A DNA stretch of 64,000 bases from Grimontia hollisae CIP 101886 (GTDB lineage Bacteria; Pseudomonadota; Gammaproteobacteria; Enterobacterales; Vibrionaceae). The stretch covers positions 583,361-647,360 of the forward strand of contig NZ_ADAQ01000013.1 of assembly GCF_000176515.1 (NCBI RefSeq), given 5' to 3'. The position numbers and the translations under genes are program-made. The notes under the pieces are model-generated. The model searched no databases and was not told where the DNA came from. It worked only from the letters and a program-made list of their open reading frames with translations. Each line of letters begins with the position of its first letter. The first letter of the stretch is position 1. Below are positions 45,717 to 54,210 of the stretch, piece after piece.

Positions 45717-45880
45717 ATTGTAACGCCACCCTTCTAATCGACTGAAAATAAAAGAATATTGACATTCCCTCCTTGCTTTTACCTGACAAAAGCAACCACC
45801 ATTATTTCTTTATCCCTCTCTGCTAGTCGATATAACTAGAAAACCCTTAAAATTCGATTTAAAACACTGCATGCAAAATA

Positions 45881-45909
45881 TTGATGCACATCACACCTTA
45901 GAGCATAAT
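45881..45909 (+). promoter_or_regulatory. Promoter of the 37-residue membrane protein gene, with an FNR-like box
   Basis: TTGATG (45881-45886) and CATAAT (45904-45909) have a 17-base spacer. TTGATGCACATCAC (45881-45894) also matches the FNR consensus TTGAT-N4-ATCAA at 9 of 10 conserved positions. The site covers the -35, so regulation by oxygen through FNR is possible but its position is not that of a standard activator site. Confidence 0.55.
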
Positions 45910-45940
45910 TTGCGCAATTAATCACCAAGAGGATCCTACT

Positions 45941-46054
45941 GTGTCAAAAAAGATCGCTGCTAAGGTTTCCAACTATGTACCATTATTCGTTCTAGTAGGC
46001 GTCGCTATTGCATTCACCGTGTTCAATGCAATGTACTGGGGTGGTGTATTGTAA
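45941..46054 (+). CDS. 37-residue single-pass membrane protein
   Basis: A very short gene that starts with GTG, 8 bases after AAGAGG. The product has a basic N-terminus (MSKKIAAKVSNY), one hydrophobic helix (about residues 12-30, VPLFVLVGVAIAFTVFNA) and a short end MYWGGVL. This is the layout of small inner-membrane proteins that attach to a larger complex. It has its own promoter. No family or partner is recognised; nothing nearby encodes an obvious partner. The Lys-rich end on the cytoplasmic side and the aromatic end outside follow the positive-inside rule. Confidence 0.7.
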   Translation: MSKKIAAKVSNYVPLFVLVGVAIAFTVFNAMYWGGVL

Positions 46055-46110
46055 GTAATGAAATGCACTGCAAGGCTACCTTGCACTTTCTCCATAAGAT
46101 AGAAACGAGG

Positions 46111-46139
46111 GAAACCCGAGAATCCCTGCTCGAGTTTTA
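46111..46139 (-). terminator. Diverged terminator copy at the end of the tRNA-Ser repeat array
   Basis: AAACCCGAG and CTCGAGTTT around an 8-base loop (one mismatch in the stem) form the last and least conserved copy of the tRNA terminator, at the end of the array on the minus strand. Confidence 0.6.
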
Positions 46140-46143
46140 AATA

Positions 46144-46321
46144 TGGCGGTGAGGGAGGGATGATTCGTCACTTCGTTCCTCACCCCTTCGGGGCCGTCGG
46201 CAAGCCGACGTTGCGCGGCTTCGCCGCTGTGCGAACCCTGTCGAGGGCTCTCACCCTCCCTACACATTTTCCTTGGCCCTGAAACGAGAAAACCCAAGCA
46301 TCTCTGCTCGGGTTTTAAATA
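46144..46321 (-). repeat. 178-base tandem unit 2 downstream of tRNA-Ser (rtT-like)
   Basis: The unit appears identical to 46322-46499. At 46144-46161 it carries an 18-base copy of the tRNA-Ser 3-prime end including CCA. Inside are hairpins CCCC-TTC-GGGG, CGTCGGC-AA-GCCGACG and GCGGC-TTC-GCCGC, and it holds a terminator copy at 46289-46316. On the transcript AGGGAGGG could pair with CCCTCCCT just before the CACCGCCA end, closing the whole structured part. Confidence 0.9.
46289..46316 (-). terminator. Terminator copy inside repeat unit 2
   Basis: On the minus strand AAAACCCGAGCA, loop GAGA, TGCTTGGGTTTT, followed by CTCGTTT. The same element occurs 178 bases away. Confidence 0.8.
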
Positions 46322-46499
46322 TGGCGGTGAGGGAGGGATGATTCGTCACTTCGTTCCTCACCCCTTCGGGGCCGTCGGCAAGCCGACGTTGCGCGGCTTC
46401 GCCGCTGTGCGAACCCTGTCGAGGGCTCTCACCCTCCCTACACATTTTCCTTGGCCCTGAAACGAGAAAACCCAAGCATCTCTGCTCGGGTTTTAAATA
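46322..46499 (-). repeat. 178-base tandem unit 1 downstream of tRNA-Ser (rtT-like)
   Basis: The first unit after the tRNA gene that ends at 46500 (minus strand). It begins with the terminator and leader part and ends, in transcript direction, with the 18-base tRNA 3-prime copy at 46322-46339. The period to the next unit and to the tRNA 3-prime end is exactly 178 bases in both cases. Confidence 0.9.
46467..46494 (-). terminator. Terminator of tRNA-Ser copy 1
   Basis: The same stem as at 46289-46316, lying 6 bases after the tRNA 3-prime end at 46500 on the minus strand. Confidence 0.85.
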
Positions 46500-46587
46500 T
46501 GGCGGTGAGGGAGGGATTCGAACCCTCGATACGTTGCCGTATACACACTTTCCAGGCGTGCTCCTTCAGCCACTCGGACACCTCACC
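46500..46587 (-). tRNA. tRNA-Ser(GGA), copy 1
   Basis: 88 bases including the encoded CCA. The 7-base acceptor stem GGTGAGG/CCTCACC has discriminator G. Anticodon GGA is at 46553-46551, the long variable arm typical of tRNA-Ser is present, and the T-loop TTCGAAT is intact. It reads UCC and UCU codons. It has its own promoter and terminator and is identical to copy 2. Confidence 0.97.
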
Positions 46588-46622
46588 ATATTGTGATTGG
46601 GCTTGTCGTCTCAACGGAGCGT

Positions 46623-46651
46623 ACTATAGTGAGTTCGGCATACAGGGTCAA
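46623..46651 (-). promoter_or_regulatory. Promoter of tRNA-Ser copy 1
   Basis: On the minus strand TTGACC (46651-46646), a 17-base spacer and TATAGT (46628-46623), followed by a GC-containing discriminator (ACGCTCCG). Near-consensus, as expected for a stable RNA gene. Confidence 0.85.
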
Positions 46652-46739
46652 TGGTTTGCTGAAGATTGGAGTCACGTTCGCACAGGGAACAACCAAATCT
46701 CTTCGTTTAAACTTAACTGGTTGAAATGTGTTAATTCAT

Positions 46740-46840
46740 CTTCGCCGCTATGCGAGCCCTGTCGAGGGCTTTCATCCTCCTCGCACTTTCTCTTTCCCTG
46801 AAACGAGAAAACCCAAGCATTTCTGCTTGGGTTTTGAATA
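46740..46840 (-). repeat. Diverged partial copy of the 178-base unit between the two tRNA-Ser genes
   Basis: The segment from CGCCGCTATGCGAGCCCTG to the terminator resembles the matching half of the tandem units, with several differences. It contains a perfect terminator stem (AAAACCCAAGCA / TGCTTGGGTTTT, 46808-46835) for tRNA copy 2. It shows that the unit derives from the ancestral tRNA downstream sequence. Confidence 0.75.
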
Positions 46841-46928
46841 TGGCGGTGAGGGAGGGATTCGAACCCTCGATACGTTGCCGTATACACACTTTCCAGGCGT
46901 GCTCCTTCAGCCACTCGGACACCTCACC
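46841..46928 (-). tRNA. tRNA-Ser(GGA), copy 2
   Basis: Identical to the copy at 46500-46587, including CCA, with anticodon at 46894-46892. Its own near-consensus promoter lies upstream and a perfect terminator stem lies downstream (46808-46835), so the two genes are separate transcription units made by a tandem duplication of about 341 bases. Confidence 0.97.
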
Positions 46929-46964
46929 ATATTGTGGTTGGGCTTATCGCCTCAACGGGGCGCT

Positions 46965-46993
46965 ACTATAGGGAAGCCAGGAAATAAGGTCAA
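46965..46993 (-). promoter_or_regulatory. Promoter of tRNA-Ser copy 2
   Basis: On the minus strand TTGACC (46993-46988), a 17-base spacer and TATAGT (46970-46965), then the discriminator AGCGCCCCG. The GC-rich discriminator is the feature of stringently controlled stable RNA promoters. Confidence 0.87.
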
Positions 46994-47131
46994 TAAAATT
47001 CCTAAAAAAAACACGCAAGTGTTTAAGAATCAAACGACATTGGGTAATTTGCGCGAGCTGATTGCTTTTCTCTCTGCGTTTCTCACCCACACTGGTAGAA
47101 TGGCCGCTTAAATCGGAAAAGAGAGTGTTTC

Positions 47132-47707
47132 ATGTCTATCTCGCTATCACAATTTATCGCCGAAAACGGTCTGGAACAAAAATTGTTGTCTGCTGTACAA
47201 ACTGAAGGGTTTGTTACGGCGATGGCGGCTGCGCCACATCTTATTGATCCCAGCGAATGGCTGGCGTTTATGTGGGGTGGTGAAGAGGAAGCGCCGTTTG
47301 CTAGCCATGAACAACTGGAACAGTATGCCAATATCATCGTAAATATGTGGAACACGCAGCGCGGTGCCCTGCTTTCCAATGAGTGGAAATGGCCTGAAGC
47401 CTGTGCATTGAGTGAAAGCGACATTGTTAATCAGGCAACCCGCGAATATTGCGAAGGCATGCTTCAGGGTTGGACCCTATGCCGTGATGACTGGGAAACC
47501 CTGATGCCAGAAGACTCTCAGGAAAATGCGCTGCTGGGTGGCGTGTTGTTATCTATCAGCCTGTTGTTTGATCCAGAATCAGCGCTAGCGGCCATGGCAG
47601 AACAAGGCGCTGGTGAACTGGCACAGTTTGAAGAGGTCTTTAATGGTATGCCTGTCATGCTTTGTGGCCTTGCCATACGTGCATACCAGATGGCAGAGCA
47701 ACAATAA
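47132..47707 (+). CDS. UPF0149/YecA-YgfB family protein
   Basis: A 191-residue helical, acidic cytoplasmic protein of the UPF0149 group. The segments ATREYCEGMLQGWTLCRDDW, followed by the acidic loop and GMPVMLCGLAIRAYQMAEQ, are characteristic. It lacks the C-terminal zinc-binding SEC-C domain that YecA carries. No biochemical function is established for the group. It starts 12 bases after GAGAG and appears monocistronic. Confidence 0.78.
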   Translation: MSISLSQFIAENGLEQKLLSAVQTEGFVTAMAAAPHLIDPSEWLAFMWGGEEEAPFASHEQLEQYANIIVNMWNTQRGALLSNEWKWPEACALSESDIVNQATREYCEGMLQGWTLCRDDWETLMPEDSQENALLGGVLLSISLLFDPESALAAMAEQGAGELAQFEEVFNGMPVMLCGLAIRAYQMAEQQ

Positions 47708-47845
47708 TACCCTTGCGACTTTCTTATTTGAAAAGTGACTATTTTAAGGGCCACCTTTTATCCCAACACGCTCCCGTGGCATTCACAATATAATAAGCCG
47801 CACCTATCGTGTTTGGTGACTGCGCAAGGCTGAAAACCCAAAGAC

Positions 47846-47865
47846 GCCTCAGCCATGGCTGAGGC
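47846..47865. terminator. Hairpin after the BASS transporter gene
   Basis: GCCTCAGC and GCTGAGGC form a perfect palindrome 14 bases after the stop at 47879 (minus strand). The T-rich tract is weak (GTCTTTGGGTTTT), so termination is probable, not certain. Confidence 0.55.
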
Positions 47866-47878
47866 ACATTGGCGCTGT

Positions 47879-48739
47879 CTATATAGTGAGCGATTTTCCC
47901 ATGCGCTTGTTCAGTAAGATCAGAATAATTGCCGGGATATTCATCAACACGCCGTAAAGCAGTGGTGTTAACGCCAACTCCGGCTGCTGAAGCTGTACGA
48001 TAGCAACGAAAATCGCTGTTCCTGCGTTCTGGATCCCCACTTCAATGGCAAACGTTTTGGAAAGCTTGCTATCCCCTGAAAACAGCTTAGCGACAGCGAC
48101 ACCCAACCCCATTCCCAGCAGACACAACAGAAGCACCATCACAGAGGCAATTGAGAACAATTGTGAGAATACCGCCGTATTGGCAGCCAGCGTGACAGCT
48201 ACAGTAAAAAACAGGGCCCACAGCGCTGAACTCGCAGCAAATGCGGAAAACCGGGCAAACCCTTCCCCGTTCATAACGTGCCTTATTGCCATCCCCAGTG
48301 TCACTGGCAATAAGGTGACCGCAACCAACTGTAAAATCGCAGTCTTAACCGGAATGGCCGCTGAAACATCTGTCAGAACGACAGGGAGCAGAAGAGGCAG
48401 GCTAAAAGGAATAATCAGGCTACTCACCGCAGTCATGGTAATCGAGAGTGCAGAATCGCCACCTGCAAGATGACTGATTGCATTGGAAGAAGCCCCGCCA
48501 GGTGCTAATGCCAAGATCCAAAGCCCTACAGCAACCATGTCCGGAAGAGCAAACACATGAACCATGGTGAAAGCAATTAGCGGAAGGCCAATAAGCTGCG
48601 CTGCCAATCCCGCTGCAATCTTGCCAGGATAATCAACCACACGTTTGAAATCTGCCACCGAAAGCGTTATACCCACGCAGAACATCATCCAGCCGAGCGC
48701 CAAAGGAAGCCCGATTGTTAACATTGCCTGTGCCATCAT
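47879..48739 (-). CDS. Bile acid:sodium symporter (BASS) family transporter
   Basis: A 286-residue inner-membrane protein with about nine hydrophobic helices. The conserved LALAPGGASSNAISHLAGGDSALS (around residues 78-101) and the late segment TFAIEVGIQNAGTAIFVAIV are hallmarks that hold the sodium and substrate sites in family structures. Bacterial members carry organic anions such as keto acids or pantoate; the substrate is not readable here. AAGGAG precedes the start. It lies between UPF0149 (convergent) and nadA (same strand). Confidence 0.88.
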   Translation of the reverse strand: MMAQAMLTIGLPLALGWMMFCVGITLSVADFKRVVDYPGKIAAGLAAQLIGLPLIAFTMVHVFALPDMVAVGLWILALAPGGASSNAISHLAGGDSALSITMTAVSSLIIPFSLPLLLPVVLTDVSAAIPVKTAILQLVAVTLLPVTLGMAIRHVMNGEGFARFSAFAASSALWALFFTVAVTLAANTAVFSQLFSIASVMVLLLCLLGMGLGVAVAKLFSGDSKLSKTFAIEVGIQNAGTAIFVAIVQLQQPELALTPLLYGVLMNIPAIILILLNKRMGKSLTI

Positions 48740-48838
48740 GCTCCTTCATTTCTTCAATCACAAAAAAGGCGAACACCATGCCCGCCTTTACACCCAAGCA
48801 ACCTGAAAATGCTTGGGTATATACAATAAACCCATATG

Positions 48839-49900
48839 TCAGGCGTTGCCCTTTACCTGCAGTTGTAGTGAGGCTGCGAAATCCAACATCCGGTTCAGTG
48901 GCACAAGAGACTTAACGCGAATTGCTTCATCGACATGGATCTCATGCGCTTCGCCACCTTCATGCAGTGCCCGCTCAATCGCTCTCAGGCCATTCATCGC
49001 CATCCAGGGGCAATGCGCGCAGCTGCGGCAGGTTGCACCTGCACCTGCTGTCGGCGCTTCAATCAACTCTTTTTCCGGTACCATCTGCTGCATCTTAAAG
49101 AAGATGCCTTTATCCGTTGCCACAATCAATTGTTGGTGAGGTAGCGCTTTTGCCGCTTTGATAAGCTGGCTGGTTGAACCCACGGCATCAGCGAGTTGAA
49201 CCACACTTGCTGGTGATTCAGGGTGCACCAGAATCGCTGCATCAGGATACACGGCTTTCATGTCTTTCAGCGCTTTAGCCGAAAACTCATCATGAACCAC
49301 ACACTCACCCTGCCACAGCAGCATGTCAGCACCGGTTTTATTTGCGATATATGAGCCAAGATGGCGGTCTGGCCCCCAGATAATTTTCTTATCCTGGGCA
49401 TCCAGGTGCTCAACGATTTCAAGTGCAATCGAGGATGTCACCACCCAGTCTGCTCGCGCTTTTACCGCGGCAGAGGTGTTGGCATAAACCACCACAGTAT
49501 GGTCAGGATGGGCATCGCAAAATTCAGTGAATTTGTCTTCAGGACAGCCTAAATCCAGCGAGCATTCGGCCTCAAGGGTCGGCATCAGAACGGTTTTTTC
49601 AGGCGTGAGGATTTTGGCACTTTCGCCCATAAAACGGACGCCCGCCACCAGAAGGGTTTTGGCTGGATGCTTGTTACCAAACTTGGCCATTTCCAGTGAA
49701 TCACCCACAAAGCCGCCGGTTTCTTCAGCCAGTGCCTGAATTTCCGGGTCGGTGTAGTAGTGAGCAATCATGACTGCATCTTTGTCCTTGAGCAGTTGTT
49801 TGATGCTCGCGATGTAGTCAGCTTTTTGTTGCTCGGACAATGCCTCCGGCTTCGGAGGGAAGGGATATACTGTCTCTGCAGTATTAAGAATCTGGCTCAT
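48839..49900 (-). CDS. nadA: Quinolinate synthase A
   Basis: NadA makes quinolinate from iminoaspartate and dihydroxyacetone phosphate in NAD synthesis and needs a [4Fe-4S] cluster. 353 residues. Cluster cysteines are in [22 protein letters not shown] and CRSCAHCPW. The sequence matches Vibrio NadA throughout. I chose the ATG at 49900 (MSQILNTAE); the in-frame TTG at 49924 falls at the predicted transcript start. Confidence 0.95.
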   Translation of the reverse strand: MSQILNTAETVYPFPPKPEALSEQQKADYIASIKQLLKDKDAVMIAHYYTDPEIQALAEETGGFVGDSLEMAKFGNKHPAKTLLVAGVRFMGESAKILTPEKTVLMPTLEAECSLDLGCPEDKFTEFCDAHPDHTVVVYANTSAAVKARADWVVTSSIALEIVEHLDAQDKKIIWGPDRHLGSYIANKTGADMLLWQGECVVHDEFSAKALKDMKAVYPDAAILVHPESPASVVQLADAVGSTSQLIKAAKALPHQQLIVATDKGIFFKMQQMVPEKELIEAPTAGAGATCRSCAHCPWMAMNGLRAIERALHEGGEAHEIHVDEAIRVKSLVPLNRMLDFAASLQLQVKGNA

Positions 49901-49927
49901 CAGCTTACTCAAATTGGCTTCCAATTC

Positions 49928-49945
49928 GGGTATTATACCCAGCTT
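49928..49945 (-). promoter_or_regulatory. nadA -10 region inside a palindrome
   Basis: GGGTATTATACCC (49928-49940) is a near-perfect palindrome. On the minus strand it contains TATAAT (49937-49932), 32 bases before the nadA ATG. A repressor of NAD biosynthesis could bind here; which one is not known. Confidence 0.5.
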
Positions 49946-50003
49946 GGCCGGGAACTTTCACCATTAATAACACATCCGCCCTATCCAACGCCTTTTAAAC
50001 GGC

Positions 50004-50033
50004 AAGAAGGCCAGTTGCAATGCTGGCCTTCTT
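50004..50033. terminator. Terminator of the tol-pal cluster (after cpoB)
   Basis: AAGAAGGCCAG (50004-50014) pairs with CTGGCCTTCTT (50023-50033): 11 pairs. The T-run is better on the plus strand (ATTTTTA) than on the minus strand, but the hairpin is the only one after cpoB. Confidence 0.65.
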
Positions 50034-50050
50034 ATTTTTATAGAATTCGA

Positions 50051-50785
50051 TTACTGGCTAAGCTGCTTTTGAGCCTGCTTCGCTGTTGTTGTGCCAGGGT
50101 ATTCCTTCACAACCTGTTCAAAGAGTGCCTTCGCAGAAGCGCCATCACTCTGACGTTCGGCAATGATACCCAGCTTCAGGAGCGCATCCGCCCGTTTGCT
50201 GGATTTAGCAAACTGGCTGACAGCAGTGAAATTTTTCTTCGCATCATCCAGCTGGCTCTTTGAAAAATAGAGCTGACCGAGCCAGTAATGGGCGTTTGGC
50301 TTATAAATCGATTCAGGGTATTTAGTCAGGAATGCATTGAACGCATCGACAGCACCGGCATAATTCTTTTTCTTCAGGATGAGATTCACCGCCGCATCAT
50401 ATTCTGCATTTTCCGACTGATTCGTCGAGTAAGACGCTTCCGAACTCTTTCCGTCCGGTTCACGCTCGACTGCAGGTACAGGTTTTGTGTTTCTTAGCGT
50501 ATCAATCTCGCGGTAAAGATCACGCTGACGCTCCAGCATCTGATTTAACTCATAGCTATTTCTTTCGACAGTACCGCGTAATTCGTCAAGCTCACCGGCC
50601 ATTTGGTCAAGCTGACGCTGCATGTCGATTTGCATCTGGTTTCGTGCTTCCAGCATACGCTCCAAGCGCTCGAAAGAGCTACCACTACCGCCCAACTCAG
50701 TCACCGGAGCAGGTGCGGCAGCCACCGGGGCCGCCACACTCACCAGTAACGCCAGCGAAAGAAAACGCAAAGTGTTACTGCTCAT
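50051..50785 (-). CDS. cpoB: Cell division coordinator CpoB (YbgF)
   Basis: A 244-residue periplasmic protein of the Tol-Pal system that coordinates outer-membrane constriction with peptidoglycan synthesis. It has a signal peptide (residues 1-22, cleaved near VAAAPA), an N-terminal coiled coil (about 35-80, RLERMLEARNQMQIDMQRQ) and C-terminal TPR repeats from about residue 128 (YDAAVNLILKKKNYAGAVDAFNAFL, then YWLGQLYFSKSQLDDAKK). Last gene of the tol cluster, 16 bases after pal. Confidence 0.94.
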   Translation of the reverse strand: MSSNTLRFLSLALLVSVAAPVAAAPAPVTELGGSGSSFERLERMLEARNQMQIDMQRQLDQMAGELDELRGTVERNSYELNQMLERQRDLYREIDTLRNTKPVPAVEREPDGKSSEASYSTNQSENAEYDAAVNLILKKKNYAGAVDAFNAFLTKYPESIYKPNAHYWLGQLYFSKSQLDDAKKNFTAVSQFAKSSKRADALLKLGIIAERQSDGASAKALFEQVVKEYPGTTTAKQAQKQLSQ

Positions 50786-50801
50786 AAGATTTACCTTTTA
50801 A

Positions 50802-51323
50802 TCAGTAAACCAGAACCGCACGACGGTTCTTTGAGTACGCGTCTTCACCCTGACCAAGAACCAGTGGCTTTTCTTCACCGTAGCTTACGATAGAGATTTG
50901 AGAAGACGGCACACCCAACGCTTGCAGGTATTTAGCGACTGCGTTTGCACGGCGCTCACCCAGTGCGATGTTGTACTCCGGCGTACCACGCTCATCGGCG
51001 TGACCTTCTACTACCACTTTGATATCAGCATTTGCGCGCAGGAATTCTGCATGAGCATCCAGCATGTCTTCAAATTGTGGCAACACTGAGTAGTCGTCAA
51101 AGCTAAAGTAAACAGTTTGTGACTGGCGCAGTTCGTTATTGCGGATTTCCTGCTCAGTTAAACCGCCCTGACCACCGTCTACCGGCGTGACAACGGTTGT
51201 TTGCGAACCGGTATTTGTTTCAGTGCCAGTACTGTCAGTAGAACTGTCGCTTGAGCTACATGCTGCCAGAGTAAACATAGGCAGAGCTACAGCCAAACTT
51301 TTAAGTACTTTATTAACTTGCAT
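50802..51323 (-). CDS. pal: Peptidoglycan-associated lipoprotein
   Basis: A 173-residue outer-membrane lipoprotein that binds peptidoglycan and TolB. The lipobox is LAACSS with Cys at residue 22, followed by a Ser/Thr-rich linker. The OmpA-like domain has [37 protein letters not shown] in parts, and the C-terminal [11 protein letters not shown]. Part of the tolQRAB-pal-cpoB order. Confidence 0.96.
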   Translation of the reverse strand: MQVNKVLKSLAVALPMFTLAACSSSDSSTDSTGTETNTGSQTTVVTPVDGGQGGLTEQEIRNNELRQSQTVYFSFDDYSVLPQFEDMLDAHAEFLRANADIKVVVEGHADERGTPEYNIALGERRANAVAKYLQALGVPSSQISIVSYGEEKPLVLGQGEDAYSKNRRAVLVY

Positions 51324-51355
51324 CTTGTTTTCCTTATATCAAATAAGCGCAAATA

Positions 51356-52708
51356 TTATTGGAACGGGGACCATGCTGGGGCTCTCACCCGACCATTAGT
51401 CGCTGGCAGACGTGCTTTGAAGCGCCCATCAATAGACACCATAGAAAGCACATTACTACGCCCGTATACTGAGCTGTAAATCACCATGCTGCCATTTGGC
51501 GCAAGACTAGGAGATTCATCCAACATCGTTTTCGTTAGAATCTCTACAGCACCCGTTTGCAAATCTTGTTTTGCAATGTTGTAGCCTGAGTCCGAACGAT
51601 GAACCATTACCAAGTATCGACCATCCGGAGTGAGCTGACCGCCGAGATTCTGGCTGCCTTGCCAAGTAATCCTGTTGGTGGACCCATCAGATAAATTTAC
51701 TCGATAAATCTGTGGTTTACCACCCCGGTCTGATGTAAAGATCAAAGACTGCCCGTCTGGCGCCCAGAATGGCTCGGTATTATTGGCCCGCCCCTTGGTG
51801 ATTTGTTCAAGCTGGCGGGTATTCAAATCCATTACATAAATTTGCAGACTGCCGGTTTTTGACAGCACCATCGCCAGTTTACTGCCATCCGGCGAGAAGC
51901 GCGGCGAGCCATTGTGACGCGGAAATGAAGAAATCATTTGACGCTCACCTGTATAAATATTGGTGAGAAATATCTGCGCCTGACCATTCTCAAAGCTCAC
52001 ATAAGCCAGTTGCTTACCATCTGGCGACCATGAGGGAGACATCAACGGTTGTGTTGAACTCAGAACACGATGTTCATTATACCCGTCATAGTCTGAAATC
52101 CTGAGTTGATAAGGATGGTCAGATTTCTCATCAATCACCACGTAGGCTATACGGGTCAAAAACGCCCCTTTCTCACCGGTTAATTTTTCATATATTCTAT
52201 CAGCGATAAGGTGTGCCAACTTTCTTAACGCCTCTTGCCCCACCGTGTGTCTAGAATGAATCAGCAGGTGATCTTTAGTGATAACCAGTTCGCCGGACGC
52301 TGATAAGCCTTTACTTTGCCCCCCGGTTAACTGACCACGGACAATATCAATTAACTGATATTCAATCTGGTATTTTCCTCCCGCAGCAGGCTTCACTGTT
52401 CCGGTCACTAAAGCATCTACACCTATTGCTGTCCAGTCATTAAAATCCACCTCAGTATCGTTGTAAGGTGTCTGCGGCATCTTGTCAGTAGGTATGGGAC
52501 TAAACTTACCGCTTCGCTGCAAATCGGAAGCAACGACCGCTGAAACATCCGTAGGAAGCTTGCCCTCGCCTTCCCATTTGAAAGGGACAATGGCAATAGG
52601 TCGTGCGGAGTTAATCCCTTCGGTGATGACCAGCTTCAACTCTGCCTGTGCAGGTTGAATCACTGCCAACATCATCGCTACTGCCCCGAAGAGTAAATGT
52701 TTCAACAT
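51356..52708 (-). CDS. tolB: Tol-Pal system protein TolB
   Basis: A 450-residue periplasmic beta-propeller protein that links TolA to Pal. The signal peptide (residues 1-22, ending AQA) is followed by the alpha-beta domain (about 25-165) and then six WD40-like propeller blades with repeated [22 protein letters not shown] and [11 protein letters not shown] segments. The gap to tolA is 12 bases. Confidence 0.96.
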   Translation of the reverse strand: MLKHLLFGAVAMMLAVIQPAQAELKLVITEGINSARPIAIVPFKWEGEGKLPTDVSAVVASDLQRSGKFSPIPTDKMPQTPYNDTEVDFNDWTAIGVDALVTGTVKPAAGGKYQIEYQLIDIVRGQLTGGQSKGLSASGELVITKDHLLIHSRHTVGQEALRKLAHLIADRIYEKLTGEKGAFLTRIAYVVIDEKSDHPYQLRISDYDGYNEHRVLSSTQPLMSPSWSPDGKQLAYVSFENGQAQIFLTNIYTGERQMISSFPRHNGSPRFSPDGSKLAMVLSKTGSLQIYVMDLNTRQLEQITKGRANNTEPFWAPDGQSLIFTSDRGGKPQIYRVNLSDGSTNRITWQGSQNLGGQLTPDGRYLVMVHRSDSGYNIAKQDLQTGAVEILTKTMLDESPSLAPNGSMVIYSSVYGRSNVLSMVSIDGRFKARLPATNGRVRAPAWSPFQ

Positions 52709-52720
52709 GAAGGATCCCTC

Positions 52721-53764
52721 TTACTCTGGTTTCACAGTCAGCTCAATATCTTGAAGCTGGGCTGCGATTTCTTTGTCATCTGGCATTGGGAAAGATGACA
52801 CTTTCAATACCGCCGCTTTAGTTGCACGACAAAGTGAAGGGTTTCCCCCCACTTCATTCACATCCAACAAAAGTCCGGAGCCGGATATTCGCATTTTAAC
52901 AATACATTCCTGCCCGCGAAGATTGTTATCAACAAGCAAGTTTTGTTTAATCATTTGCGTGTAAATAGCACCAAAACGGGCTGCTTCGTCATTCACGAAA
53001 CGTCCCCGAGCCGTATCCCGCGTGGCGGACTCCGACTCGAGACCGCTAAAAAGCTCATTGAGGGCAGCCTCCTGCTCTGCTTGCTTACGCTTGGCTTCAG
53101 CTGCTTTGCGCTCGGCTTCTTTACGTGCAGCTTCTGCTTTACGGGCTGCTTCTTCGGCTTTTTTCTTCTCCGCAAGTTTACGCTGACGCTCCTCTTCGGC
53201 CTTGCGTGCTTCTTCTTCAGCACGCTTTTTCTCAGCCAGTTTGCGTTGGCGCTCCTCTTCCGCTTTGCGTTGTTCCTCAAGCACGCGTTGTCGCTCAGCT
53301 TCTGCTGCCACGGCTTTCTCTTTCGCTAATCGTGCCGCTTCTTCAGCTTGACGTTGCTCTTCAGCTGCTTTCTTTTTCGCTTCAGCGATACGTTTACGTT
53401 CGGTTTCGGCCTCACGCGCTTCTTTTTCAGCGGCCAGCTTTTCTGCCTTTAACTCCCGCAGACGCTTTTCTTCCTGTTCGCGCTGTTGCTCTAACAACTG
53501 TGCCTGCTGTTCAAGGCGGCGAAGACGAGCATCCTCTTGGCGCTTGGCTTCATCTCGCTGCTGGCGGATTTTACGCGCTTGTTCATTCACCACATTTGGG
53601 TCAATCACAACCGCCTCAATGCTCTGGCCACTTGGTTGGTGCGCCACTTTTGTAAAGTCCGCTCCCCAAAGCAGGCCACCAATCAACAAGGCATGAAGCA
53701 ATACTGAAGCTACTATTGCGCCTGTATAGCTTGTTTTCTGCTTATTTTTCATTCCAATTCTCAT
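52721..53764 (-). CDS. tolA: Tol-Pal system protein TolA
   Basis: A 347-residue inner-membrane protein that spans the periplasm. One N-terminal transmembrane helix (about residues 14-35) is followed by a very long alanine-, lysine-, glutamate- and arginine-rich helix (about 55-245, [25 protein letters not shown] in repeats). The C-terminal globular domain (about 255-347) has two cysteines (GQECIVKM and NPSLCRATK) that can form the known disulfide. The start overlaps the tolR stop (ATGA). A second ATG four codons on is possible. Confidence 0.95.
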   Translation of the reverse strand: MRIGMKNKQKTSYTGAIVASVLLHALLIGGLLWGADFTKVAHQPSGQSIEAVVIDPNVVNEQARKIRQQRDEAKRQEDARLRRLEQQAQLLEQQREQEEKRLRELKAEKLAAEKEAREAETERKRIAEAKKKAAEEQRQAEEAARLAKEKAVAAEAERQRVLEEQRKAEEERQRKLAEKKRAEEEARKAEEERQRKLAEKKKAEEAARKAEAARKEAERKAAEAKRKQAEQEAALNELFSGLESESATRDTARGRFVNDEAARFGAIYTQMIKQNLLVDNNLRGQECIVKMRISGSGLLLDVNEVGGNPSLCRATKAAVLKVSSFPMPDDKEIAAQLQDIELTVKPE

Positions 53765-54207
53765 GAATCAAGCGGTTCCGTCATCAGTCCCACTGACGAG
53801 ACTCCTGCTTGGTTCAGCGCATCCAGAGTAAGAATGATTTCTGAATAAGGTACGCGCCCATCACCGCCGACCAGCACGGGTGATTTAGGATTAACTTCCA
53901 GTTCAGCTTTCACCCGGATCAACAGATCCTGCAGTGACAGACCGCGCTGCATATCTCCGTTGTTCACGGAAAGCCCTAAGCCGCCGTTTTGATCCACTTC
54001 CACGATGATAAATGCGCCGCTGTCCTCTTCTTTTGCCAGCTCAGCGGCCGTTTTCGCAGTGGTGGTTTGCGGAAGATCAACATCCACCCCTTGCGTCACG
54101 AAAGGTGCCGTTACCATAAAGATGATCAACAGTACCAGCATGACGTCGATATAGGGCACCACGTTGATTTCAGCAGTCATCTTGCGCCGTTTACGCTGAT
54201 AAGGCAT
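53761..54207 (-). CDS. tolR: Tol-Pal system protein TolR
   Basis: A 148-residue ExbD/TolR family protein. The single transmembrane helix ([21 protein letters not shown], about residues 17-37, given here in part) contains the essential Asp of the proton channel (YIDVMLVL). The periplasmic domain follows. The gene is 3 bases after tolQ. Confidence 0.96.
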   Translation of the reverse strand: MPYQRKRRKMTAEINVVPYIDVMLVLLIIFMVTAPFVTQGVDVDLPQTTTAKTAAELAKEEDSGAFIIVEVDQNGGLGLSVNNGDMQRGLSLQDLLIRVKAELEVNPKSPVLVGGDGRVPYSEIILTLDALNQAGVSSVGLMTEPLDS

Positions 54208-54210
54208 GGC

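Noticed and set aside
46076-46475. Two minus-strand frames of 71-73 residues over the 178-base repeats, similar in idea to the tpr protein of E. coli tyrT
   Set aside because: The period of 178 is not a multiple of 3 and there is no ribosome site; the frames look like by-products of structured RNA sequence.
46144-46499. CRISPR or REP array as an explanation of the repeats
   Set aside because: Only two long units without spacers, anchored on a tRNA 3-prime end; no cas genes.
48793-48830. ACCCAAGCA / TGCTTGGGT hairpin after nadA as a terminator
   Set aside because: The stem is good but no T-run follows on the minus strand; left out of the feature list.
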